A DNA stretch of 19,217 nucleotides, from contig JBCCHY010000019.1 in the NCBI GenBank assembly GCA_039028495.1, positions 1 through 19,217 of the forward strand, in the 5' to 3' direction. The stretch is from JBCCHY01 sp039028495. GTDB lineage: Bacteria; Patescibacteriota; Saccharimonadia; Saccharimonadales; VXPC01. The notes under the pieces were generated by a model. That model did not search any database and was not told where the DNA came from. It saw nothing but the letters and a program-made list of their open reading frames with translations. A program made the translations under genes and the position numbers. The stretch's first letter is position 1. Each line of letters starts with the position of its first letter. This document shows positions 7,348 to 13,387 of the stretch, in pieces.

Positions 7348-8169
7348 CTAGTACAGGTACTGTGACGCTAGCTCTACAATCTGTTCACACTTGGTATCGT
7401 TTGGTTTATCTACACTATAACGACTGTAGTAGCTAGCACTCCCCCAATTGGTATCACGGCTATAGACGCACATCATTAGGTCATCTGCTATAATCTCGTT
7501 CCTTTGATGGGAGCTGAGGTGAGACACGTCGCGTAGTTGTTTATAGTCTATGTCGAACTTTCTGTACTGCCCAAATTGAAAATGCCTGCAGTGAGCCAGT
7601 TCGTGTGCGAGGATAGCTAGCTTGTTGGGCGAGTTTGCATTGTATACGACGACACAGTTGAACCCGGCAGGCTTGTACGCATCATATATTGGTTGAGAGC
7701 CATCTGGACAAGCTGGGTAATGGGCATGTGTCTTTATAGCAAGCCCGGAAGTAGATGTTGTCTGGTTGCTGCCCGAGCTGCATCGTTTGGGTATCCTTCC
7801 CTTGTGTGCCAATACCTCGATACCGACACTGTTAAGGGTGTTCAGATCCTCGCTAAGCTGCTTAAGATCTGAGCTAACATTCTCTTTAGTCAAACGATAT
7901 GGAGTCTCAGTAGCTGCCTCGGCTACCCTAGCGGAGCTGTTTGTTGGTACTAAAGTAGACTGCTGCTCACTTGGTGTGCTATCAGCTTCTATAACTGGCC
8001 CTGGTTCGATTGCGACAGTCGTTTGCTGCGCCACGACTAAGGGTGCAGTATTTGCAGATGCTGAGGCATCGGCCTCGATAGCTCTAGCTAAGTGTAAAAA
8101 AGAGCCCAAAGCTAATATTACTAACAGCAGGATAACTCGAATATAGCTCTGTTGATGCTTTAATAACAA
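7348..8169 (-). CDS. Exported HExxH protein, putative zinc peptidase
   Basis: The 273-residue protein has an N-terminal hydrophobic segment (about 10-28, ending HLARA) that is a signal peptide or anchor. A low-complexity Ala/Ser/Thr linker (31-90) and a globular C-terminal half follow. The motif AILAHELAHCRHF gives zinc ligands H189 and H193 with catalytic E190. A downstream NEIIADD offers a third ligand at E225 or D229. Six cysteines (C130, C154, C172, C194, C234, C261) could form disulfides outside the cell. I cannot place it in a named peptidase family. The start is TTG 8169 with GAGGT about nine bases before it; no ATG is in frame nearby. An inactive structural role is possible, but motif and third-ligand candidate argue for a metallopeptidase. 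Confidence 0.75.
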   Translation of the reverse strand: MLLKHQQSYIRVILLLVILALGSFLHLARAIEADASASANTAPLVVAQQTTVAIEPGPVIEADSTPSEQQSTLVPTNSSARVAEAATETPYRLTKENVSSDLKQLSEDLNTLNSVGIEVLAHKGRIPKRCSSGSNQTTSTSGLAIKTHAHYPACPDGSQPIYDAYKPAGFNCVVVYNANSPNKLAILAHELAHCRHFQFGQYRKFDIDYKQLRDVSHLSSHQRNEIIADDLMMCVYSRDTNWGSASYYSRYSVDKPNDTKCEQIVELASQYLY

Positions 8170-8255
8170 AACGAAACCTCAGACATAAATCTAAAGTGTA
8201 TAATAACATTTTATTGACTACATATCAATAGAGTGAATAGCTACTCTTCTATATT

Positions 8256-8412
8256 GGGCTTTCACAAACCCTGATGGATTTCTAAGCGAAACAGATGAGT
8301 CTCAGATCTTGTTTTATCTGGCTAAGGCGATGCAGAGGTATCGACGCAGACAGAAAAACAGATATGAGACCAGTTGTTTTGGATAGGGCGCCGTCAGGGT
8401 TTGTGGGAGCCC
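8256..8412. repeat. 157-bp foldback (MITE-like) repeat
   Basis: The outer arms 8256-8277 and 8391-8412 are inverted repeats matching at 19 of 22 positions, including CACAAACCCTGA. Nested inside, 8299-8315 pairs with 8354-8370 with few mismatches and one gap. The spacers between the arms also look loosely related. The right arm covers the last codons and stop of the DUF427 gene. The structure suggests a miniature inverted-repeat element or a structured RNA. No target-site duplication is evident. Confidence 0.55.
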
Positions 8413-8705
8413 TGTATACTTACAATATTTGGGTAAAAAGCAACGTAATTAGTAAAATCTGTACCTACTTTTTCGACACTGCCCTCTTTTGGCTCTGGGT
8501 AGTACCAAGCTGCGTCTGTGGCCTCTTCATCGATAGCCTTTAAGTTGTAGTAACTTGCCTCACCTTTCCAGAAACACGCTGTATGCAGGTCCGAATCCAC
8601 CAGTATATCTCTGTTAACTGATTCTGGTGGAAAATAGTGGTTGCCTTCTATAACAATAGTATCGTTACTATCAGCGGCTATATGACCGTTCCAAACTGCT
8701 TTCAT
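8394..8705 (-). CDS. DUF427 family protein
   Basis: A 103-residue protein that matches the DUF427 family. It opens with MKAVWNGHIAADSNDTIVIE and then GNHYFPPESV, and continues with a Trp/Tyr-rich core (TACFWKGEASYYNL, AAWYYPEP, YVAFYP). Family members are small soluble beta-rich proteins of unknown biochemical role. A TAAAAT box lies eight bases before ATG without a Shine-Dalgarno, so a leaderless transcript is likely. The last codons and stop lie in the right arm of the foldback repeat, so its C-terminus may have been changed by that element. It sits 27 bases after the truncated SDR gene. Confidence 0.88.
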   Translation of the reverse strand: MKAVWNGHIAADSNDTIVIEGNHYFPPESVNRDILVDSDLHTACFWKGEASYYNLKAIDEEATDAAWYYPEPKEGSVEKVGTDFTNYVAFYPNIVSIQGSHKP

Positions 8706-8713
8706 TAAGAGTT

Positions 8714-8719
8714 ATTTTA
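8714..8719 (-). promoter_or_regulatory. -10 box of DUF427 gene
   Basis: TAAAAT on the minus strand, eight bases before ATG 8705, in the short gap after the SDR remnant. No Shine-Dalgarno lies between it and the ATG. Confidence 0.45.
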
Positions 8720-8732
8720 CCCCATCCATCTT

Positions 8733-9119
8733 CTAGGCGCTAAGCTCTAGGTTGTGCAAGGCCATCCTCTTTCTAAGAATCAGCAAGTATTGATCTGGCT
8801 GGTCATCAATGTCTCCGTTTCTGGCTATATCCCCATCCAGGAAATCACCGACTAGTCCGACACCAGCATTGTTTACTAAGATCTCTACGCCTTGTTCTTT
8901 TAGCCGGTTATGTAATTTCTTGCCTGATCCAGCTTTTGATAAGTCTATCGTGACTGTATCTACAGATACACCGTAGTCCTGCTCTATGTCTGCCTTTACT
9001 TTCTTTAGCTGTTGGCGATCACGTGCTGCCAGGACTAGATCATGACCATTATCAGCCATTATCTTGGCTAGCTCTAGGCCAATCCCGCTAGATCCACCCG
9101 TTATTAATGCTTTCTGCAT
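8733..9119 (-). pseudogene. Truncated short-chain dehydrogenase/reductase
   Basis: The 128 residues cover only the N-terminal half of an SDR. Present are the nucleotide-binding TGGSSGIG (7-14), AARD after strand 2, D59 of the adenine pocket and NNAG (83-86). The family normally continues for another 100-150 residues with Ser and YxxxK catalytic residues; both are absent. Homology seems to stop around LDGDIARN (95-101). After that the frame reads unlike an SDR, while the +1 frame gives ETLMTSQINTC, which fits the expected helix better. This suggests a one-base indel plus loss of the rest. A -10 box six bases before ATG is still intact. A functional short protein is unlikely. Confidence 0.75.
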
Positions 9120-9125
9120 ATCTTT

Positions 9126-9131
9126 AGTATA
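9126..9131 (-). promoter_or_regulatory. -10 box of SDR remnant
   Basis: TATACT on the minus strand, six bases before ATG 9119, implying transcription starting at the start codon. Confidence 0.45.
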
Positions 9132-9170
9132 GCTTTGATTATCGGAAGCGTATATGCTTTCTTGACTATC

Positions 9171-9203
9171 TAAGACAAAAACCGGTCACTAAGACCGGTT
9201 CTT
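9171..9203 (-). terminator. Intrinsic terminator of tRNA-Glu
   Basis: On the minus strand AACCGGTC (9200-9193) pairs perfectly with GACCGGTT (9187-9180) across a 5-base loop. A T run follows at once. It begins about eight bases after the tRNA CCA end. Confidence 0.85.
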
Positions 9204-9207
9204 ATTC

Positions 9208-9282
9208 TGGTGACCCCACCGGGAATTGAACCCGGATTTCCAGATTGAGAATCTGGCGTCCTAACCGTTAGACGATGGGGCC
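9208..9282 (-). tRNA. tRNA-Glu (anticodon CTC)
   Basis: A full cloverleaf reads on the minus strand. The acceptor GGCCCCA pairs with TGGGGTC (one G-T pair). The anticodon stem CCAGA/TCTGG closes the loop TTCTCAA, giving anticodon CTC for GAG codons. The T arm is CCGGG-TTCAATT-CCCGG. A73 and an encoded CCA (9208-9210) follow. The mature body without CCA is 9211-9282. A strong hairpin terminator lies downstream and a TATAAT promoter upstream. GluRS is encoded 4 kb away. Confidence 0.96.
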
Positions 9283-9294
9283 TCACCGCAGACG

Positions 9295-9322
9295 ATTATA
9301 AATCTCATTCACTATTTAGCAA
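9295..9322 (-). promoter_or_regulatory. Promoter of tRNA-Glu
   Basis: TATAAT (9300-9295) lies 12 bases before the tRNA 5' end. A TTGCTA (9322-9317) 16 bases further upstream is a plausible -35. The expected start leaves a 5' leader of about six bases. Confidence 0.6.
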
Positions 9323-9336
9323 GCAAAATAGTGAAT
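9307..9336. repeat. 11-bp perfect hairpin between winged-helix gene and tRNA-Glu
   Basis: ATTCACTATTT (9307-9317) pairs perfectly with AAATAGTGAAT (9326-9336) across an 8-base loop. It lacks a T run on the minus side, and its loop holds the candidate -35 of tRNA-Glu. It may end the winged-helix transcript or bind a regulator. Confidence 0.6.
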
Positions 9337-9363
9337 ATAGAGACTATCACCAACTGCTCTTCA

Positions 9364-9717
9364 TCAAGATTGGCAACCAACTTCTTCAGTATCAATAAGG
9401 GCAGCTAACTTTATGGCGACTCTTCGCTCCGAAAGACTGTACACCACTTTTCTAGCTCCACCCTTCCCTGTTCTTTTGCCAACCTTGGGCACAAGGACTA
9501 GGCCGTCTTCTAGCGCTGCAAGGTGGGAATACACTACTTGACTGTGTAGATCTGAGCAGTTGGCAATTTCTGCACCGTGAGGCTGCACATCTCGAGCTAA
9601 GTGGCACGCAAGACAAGCAAGCATTTTTTGTCTAGATTGTGAGCGATTACGAAAAATGTCTGAACCTATGAGTACTTGCTCAATCTTTTGGCCAACATGT
9701 GGGTTACTATTTGACAT
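9364..9717 (-). CDS. Small winged-helix DNA-binding protein
   Basis: The 117-residue protein looks like an ArsR/MarR-sized winged-helix regulator. Residues 30-100 give helices containing HLARDVQPHGAEIANCSDL and a recognition-helix-like segment HSQVVYSHLAALEDGLVL. A wing rich in Lys, Arg and Gly (PKVGKRTGKGGARKVVYSL) follows. It has three cysteines in LACLAC and NC, so redox or metal sensing is possible but unproven. A perfect TATAAT lies nine bases before ATG with no Shine-Dalgarno, again suggesting a leaderless mRNA. It is divergent from the TrmB-type regulator at 9807, so the two may share control of this 89-bp region. Targets are unknown. Confidence 0.7.
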   Translation of the reverse strand: MSNSNPHVGQKIEQVLIGSDIFRNRSQSRQKMLACLACHLARDVQPHGAEIANCSDLHSQVVYSHLAALEDGLVLVPKVGKRTGKGGARKVVYSLSERRVAIKLAALIDTEEVGCQS

Positions 9718-9726
9718 ATTGGGTAC

Positions 9727-9732
9727 ATTATA
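9727..9732 (-). promoter_or_regulatory. -10 box of winged-helix gene
   Basis: A perfect TATAAT on the minus strand, nine bases before ATG 9717. No Shine-Dalgarno lies in between. Confidence 0.6.
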
Positions 9733-9788
9733 CTTAAAAATAAGATAAGTAGATAATTTTGGCTATGCTTTTTATAGGGCGTGTTTAG

Positions 9789-9807
9789 TGTCAGAATATA
9801 TCTGACA
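9789..9807. promoter_or_regulatory. Operator-like palindrome over TrmB-type start codon
   Basis: TGTCAGAATATATCTGACA has perfect 7-base arms around a 5-base centre, and its last base is the A of the start codon. A possible -10 (TTTATA, 9771-9776) would place the transcription start just upstream. Position and symmetry suit an autoregulatory operator. Confidence 0.55.
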
Positions 9808-10541
9808 TGAAAATATCTCAAGCGACGAAACACCTGGAATCGATTGGTTTTAGTACTACAGAGTCAGAGGTGTATTTAATTGGTTGGCAGCATGGGCCTA
9901 GGCTATCGGTTTCGGATTTACAGAAGTATACAGAAATAAAACGACCAACTATCTATCATGCGTTAGGCACATTGGAAGAAAAAGAACTAGTAGAAAAGAC
10001 TACTAATGGCAAAAAGACAGTCTTTAGGTTTGCCAGACCTGAGAAGTTGCGTGAGCATCTGAGACTACGGCTTGATCAGGCTCGAAAAGATTTGTTAAAG
10101 GTAGAGTCTCTGATCAAAATACTAAACCAAAGCCAGTCTAGCAGCGGTATATATATAGGTTCTGCAGATGTCATGTCTGTCCTTCAGGGCTTAGCACTAG
10201 AAGTAGGTAAAGATAGTTTGATTATACTGCCTACAGAAATAAGTGATGACCTACTTATGATACTAGAGAGCTACATGCTGATATTGAGTGGGTCTAGTGT
10301 GGCTACTGACATTGCGATATCTCCAAGCTCCGGTTTTATGGTGGCGAGCACTGATTGGCTAAATGTCATAAACATTGACGAACCTACGGCTAATCGCATA
10401 GGAGAGGTGGTGATTGGTCGTGGTGATATGTACGTTTCTATTTCTCAGACGCCACAACTCGTAGCTCGCAAAGCTGAGTCAGCCGACTATATGGCTCTTC
10501 TAGGGAGTATAGCTCGGTCTTCTAGCAGAGATCAGCAATAA
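9807..10541 (+). CDS. TrmB-family transcriptional regulator
   Basis: The 244-residue protein begins with a TrmB-type winged helix (about 1-75): LESIGFSTTESEVYLIGWQHG, then the recognition region IKRPTIYHALGTLEEKELVE and a wing ending VFRFARPEKL. A coiled-coil linker (about 80-110) follows, then a C-terminal effector-like domain without a known binding motif. TrmB proteins usually sense sugars or other small molecules; the ligand here is not evident. The gene has no Shine-Dalgarno. A perfect 19-bp palindrome overlaps its start codon, which fits self-repression. It is divergent from a small winged-helix gene and its 3' end overlaps the convergent receiver gene by 20 bases. Confidence 0.85.
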   Translation: MKISQATKHLESIGFSTTESEVYLIGWQHGPRLSVSDLQKYTEIKRPTIYHALGTLEEKELVEKTTNGKKTVFRFARPEKLREHLRLRLDQARKDLLKVESLIKILNQSQSSSGIYIGSADVMSVLQGLALEVGKDSLIILPTEISDDLLMILESYMLILSGSSVATDIAISPSSGFMVASTDWLNVINIDEPTANRIGEVVIGRGDMYVSISQTPQLVARKAESADYMALLGSIARSSSRDQQ

Positions 10542-10896
10542 TCTTGACTAGTTCCTTTGGAGTTATCTCAGCCTTTATAAGGTAGCCGTCAGCTAATCCA
10601 TTGACTCTATTTCTGTTTTCATCATCCTGGTCCAGATTGGTCGTGATAATTATTTTGGCTTTGATCTCGGGAGCATTTGGACCACGGAGTGATTCTAGGA
10701 TCTCGAACCCAGTTATCCCGGGCAACATTAGGTCTAGTAGAATCACGTCAAAGTTGTCAGTCTTTGCTGCTTCAAGCCCGTCATCACCACTAAGCATAAT
10801 GGTTACTTCGTAGCCATCTTTACGAAGAGCACGAGCATAGAGCTCGCTGATGAAGTGCTCATCTTCAATTATCAGTATTTTCTTTGATCCATCCAT
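10522..10896 (-). CDS. Single-domain response regulator receiver
   Basis: A receiver-only protein of 124 residues from the chosen start. Acidic residues lie in LIIEDEHF, the phospho-acceptor in VILLDLMLP, the conserved Thr in IIITTN and the Lys in YLIKAE. ATG 10896 is preferred over ATG 10917 because AAAAGGA lies at good spacing before it. It then overlaps the end of the upstream kinase gene by 32 bases, so kinase and receiver are probably co-translated partners. Without an output domain it must act through another protein. Its 3' end overlaps the convergent TrmB-type gene by 20 bases. Confidence 0.92.
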   Translation of the reverse strand: MDGSKKILIIEDEHFISELYARALRKDGYEVTIMLSGDDGLEAAKTDNFDVILLDLMLPGITGFEILESLRGPNAPEIKAKIIITTNLDQDDENRNRVNGLADGYLIKAEITPKELVKIIADLC

Positions 10897-12202
10897 GTGC
10901 TGTCCTTTTAATACCATTATCCTCTACCAGCTCGTCTTTGGCAATTGGTTGATCCAGGGGTATTGTGAAACCGAACGTACTCCCCTTGCCCTGCTCGCTT
11001 TTTACCCATATCTGTCCACCGTGTGCAGTGACAAGTGCCCTGCAGAGGTATAAGCCAATGCCGGTACCAACCGCAACGTTTCGTGACGAATGTGAACGAT
11101 AGAATTTTTTGAATAAGTGCGGTATGACGTCTTCGGGGATACCTACGCCATGATCGGATATAGTTGTTTCAATCGTATTGCTGTCTTTTAAATATGTTTT
11201 GATGAGCACATCTTGGTCTGTGTGCGTGTACTTGATCGCGTTATCAATCAGATTATTGAGTATTTCATAGATGCTAACTCTGTCGACGATAGCCTGACCG
11301 ATATTCTCATCAATATCTACTACGAGACGGACGTCGCGTACCTTTGCTCTAAGCTGCATATCATCAACAGCCTTATTGACGATGGCAGGCCAATCTTCTT
11401 CTCTGAGCTTGACCTGCAAGTGGTTCTCTTCGATTCGAGCGACGTTCAGTATGCTGCTGACAAAATCTGTTAGTGTCTGAGCCTGCGCACTGAGGTTGCC
11501 CAAGAATTCTTTTTGTTCTGAGTCGAGACTGCCCTTAACTTCGTCTTCGAAAATCTCTATGTAACCCCTCATCACGGTAAGCGGAGTTCGTAGTTCGTGC
11601 ACAGCAAGCGCCACATAGCCGACGTCGTTATCTTGGCCCAAATAGCGTGCTGTGTGGTCAATAAATATAAGAACCGCCTGATATTCAATGTCTGGGTCCG
11701 GTGTATAGTGTGCAACCATGTCAAACTCACGGTAGCTGCCACTTGGCAGCTCGTGTCGGACCCGCTCCCAGCTCTGGGATAGGCCCTGCTTATCTTCGAA
11801 TCGGCAAGCCCTAAGCCAGTCTGTCAGAGTCTCTTCGCCGACTACATAGGAGAGCTTTAGCACGTCAAAAAGCCCAGTTGTATCTATATCGTCATTACTG
11901 AAATACGCTTTTGCGGCTGGATTGGCAAAGATAACTTGGTTGTTCTCGTCAATCGCAATTGCAGGTACTGCCAGAGAGTTCAGTCTAGGGTGAGAGCCCG
12001 TGTTCCCCGGAGCAGCTTCGTGGTGTTTCCGCGAAGCCATGTAGCTATAAAATGCAGATAGAACTATGACGAGCAAGGCCCCCAAGGTATAGGCAATAGC
12101 GCTAGTTGTATAGCGAGAAAGTATCGTGGCTAAAAACAATGGGGTAATCGATACAAGACACACCCCAGCAAAGACACCAAGTCGCCCACCCGGTAGGTTC
12201 AT
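10865..12202 (-). CDS. Membrane PAS histidine kinase
   Basis: The 445-residue kinase has two N-terminal membrane helices (about 8-28 and 35-55) with almost no extracellular loop. A PAS domain follows (about 75-185; VPAIAIDENNQVIFANPAAK). The HisKA phospho-acceptor is H202 in AVHELRTPLTVM. The HATPase domain is complete, with LNNLIDNAIKYT, DHGVGI and GTGIGL (379-384). The short loop suggests it senses the membrane or cytoplasm rather than an external ligand. ATG 12202 forms an ATGA overlap with the stop of the DUF3048 gene, so I choose it over the TTG six bases upstream. The downstream receiver overlaps by 32 bases and is the likely partner. Confidence 0.94.
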   Translation of the reverse strand: MNLPGGRLGVFAGVCLVSITPLFLATILSRYTTSAIAYTLGALLVIVLSAFYSYMASRKHHEAAPGNTGSHPRLNSLAVPAIAIDENNQVIFANPAAKAYFSNDDIDTTGLFDVLKLSYVVGEETLTDWLRACRFEDKQGLSQSWERVRHELPSGSYREFDMVAHYTPDPDIEYQAVLIFIDHTARYLGQDNDVGYVALAVHELRTPLTVMRGYIEIFEDEVKGSLDSEQKEFLGNLSAQAQTLTDFVSSILNVARIEENHLQVKLREEDWPAIVNKAVDDMQLRAKVRDVRLVVDIDENIGQAIVDRVSIYEILNNLIDNAIKYTHTDQDVLIKTYLKDSNTIETTISDHGVGIPEDVIPHLFKKFYRSHSSRNVAVGTGIGLYLCRALVTAHGGQIWVKSEQGKGSTFGFTIPLDQPIAKDELVEDNGIKRTAHGWIKENTDN

Positions 12203-13341
12203 TGCCAATCAACCCCGTTAACCATACTGATCCACACCACACCCGGGTTTAGTTTGATGGATTCACCACTTTCGGTACTAAATGTAATCTGCTCAGCGAC
12301 TGACGATTTGTTCCAGCGGCCCTTGGTAGCTTCTCCATCCTGAAAGATGTAGGCTACCCCACTACCAATATTGTTATATCTGTATCTCGGGCCATCGTCA
12401 ACGAAACTACTCCCAGAAACTATCATGCCTATGACAACATCAGCTGCCAGCTGCTCATCAGTATTAGCATCTCTGTGGGCGACCTGCCCGAAGCTTCTGA
12501 AATACGAGTTGGAATCTGAATCATACGAATAACTTGGGTTGTATATGTTACTAGAGATCCGCATATCTATCTGAGTTGCTGTCGGCTCAACGGCTGGTTC
12601 ACTGGGCTTTCGTTCAAACGATTGCAAGTTGTCTGAATCATAGCCTTGCTGCTCCGTGTATTTCAGAATTTGATCGAATCCAGTAAAAACATTGTGGGGT
12701 GCAGGTACACTAGAAATCCTTTCGTATACTGGCCCACCTATTTCGTACTGGTCCATCGACTGATCAACGTATGTTGCTAGCGCTGCGCGACCAGCATTGT
12801 CCGCACCGACATGGCCATGCACTGCGTCAAAGGGCTCGAGCCACTCAATGAGGTGTGGTCGACTACTTCTAATCGGTCCGACTTTGTCTGGGGTGTTTGT
12901 TTGGAATATAGCGAGTAGTTTGGTGCCGCCAGCTTCGGAGATAGATTCAATCACTACCTCGGCATCTGATAGACCACTTTGCGGCCTGACAGACGGTGTG
13001 TTGTCGATAATCAGACCCGTTACAGGGTTGGCGGCACTTGATGCAGGTACAAGTAGTCCGGAAAGTGGCGATGTAACCTGCTCATCGCCAGACGCGTCAC
13101 TGCTAGTCTGCGTTCCCAGATCCTCTATTTTTGGTGAGTTGTCGATCTTTTCTGGGTTGTTGAGGACAATGATACCGACCACTAGGATGATTAGCCCGAG
13201 CATCGCTCCTGCAATGGGCTTAAAAAGTTTGTTGGATTGTAGTGTTCTGAGTCTTGCTAAGACCCGTGCCATTGGTTTTTTAGGGCTAGTCCGTTTCTTA
13301 GCCGCTTCTTTAGATTTAGATGGAGTATTTTTCTTGCTCAT
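12199..13341 (-). CDS. DUF3048 domain membrane-anchored protein
   Basis: The 380-residue protein has a basic N-terminus (1-40), one membrane helix (about 41-60), a Ser-rich linker and an extracellular DUF3048 region like that of Bacillus YerB. Recognisable family parts are GLIIDNTPSVRPQSGLSDAEVVIE (given here in two halves of the same strand: residues 109-119 and 120-132), GPIRSSRP (155-162), PAPHNVF and the C-terminal strand GVAYIFQDGEATKGRW with NPGVVW. The molecular role of DUF3048 is not established. It lacks a lipobox Cys, so it is anchored by the helix. It starts the operon with the PAS kinase through an ATGA overlap, so it may present an external signal to that kinase. A TAGAAT -10 lies 11 bases before ATG. 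Confidence 0.88.
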   Translation of the reverse strand: MSKKNTPSKSKEAAKKRTSPKKPMARVLARLRTLQSNKLFKPIAGAMLGLIILVVGIIVLNNPEKIDNSPKIEDLGTQTSSDASGDEQVTSPLSGLLVPASSAANPVTGLIIDNTPSVRPQSGLSDAEVVIESISEAGGTKLLAIFQTNTPDKVGPIRSSRPHLIEWLEPFDAVHGHVGADNAGRAALATYVDQSMDQYEIGGPVYERISSVPAPHNVFTGFDQILKYTEQQGYDSDNLQSFERKPSEPAVEPTATQIDMRISSNIYNPSYSYDSDSNSYFRSFGQVAHRDANTDEQLAADVVIGMIVSGSSFVDDGPRYRYNNIGSGVAYIFQDGEATKGRWNKSSVAEQITFSTESGESIKLNPGVVWISMVNGVDWQ

Positions 13342-13352
13342 GGCTATAGACT

Positions 13353-13358
13353 ATTCTA
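13353..13358 (-). promoter_or_regulatory. -10 box of DUF3048-kinase-receiver operon
   Basis: TAGAAT with an upstream TG one base away (extended -10), 11 bases before ATG 13341. It lies in the 46-base gap after gltX, inside a small hairpin-forming sequence (GACTAC...GTAG/TAGTC). Confidence 0.45.
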
Positions 13359-13387
13359 CCAGCTAGTAGTCTGTTTCAGCCAATCTG

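Noticed and set aside
8295..8543. 82-aa plus-strand frame
   Set aside because: It overlaps the foldback repeat and runs antisense to DUF427; no Shine-Dalgarno or motif.
12797..13366. 189-aa plus-strand frame
   Set aside because: It lies fully antisense to the DUF3048 gene, whose own translation matches a known family.
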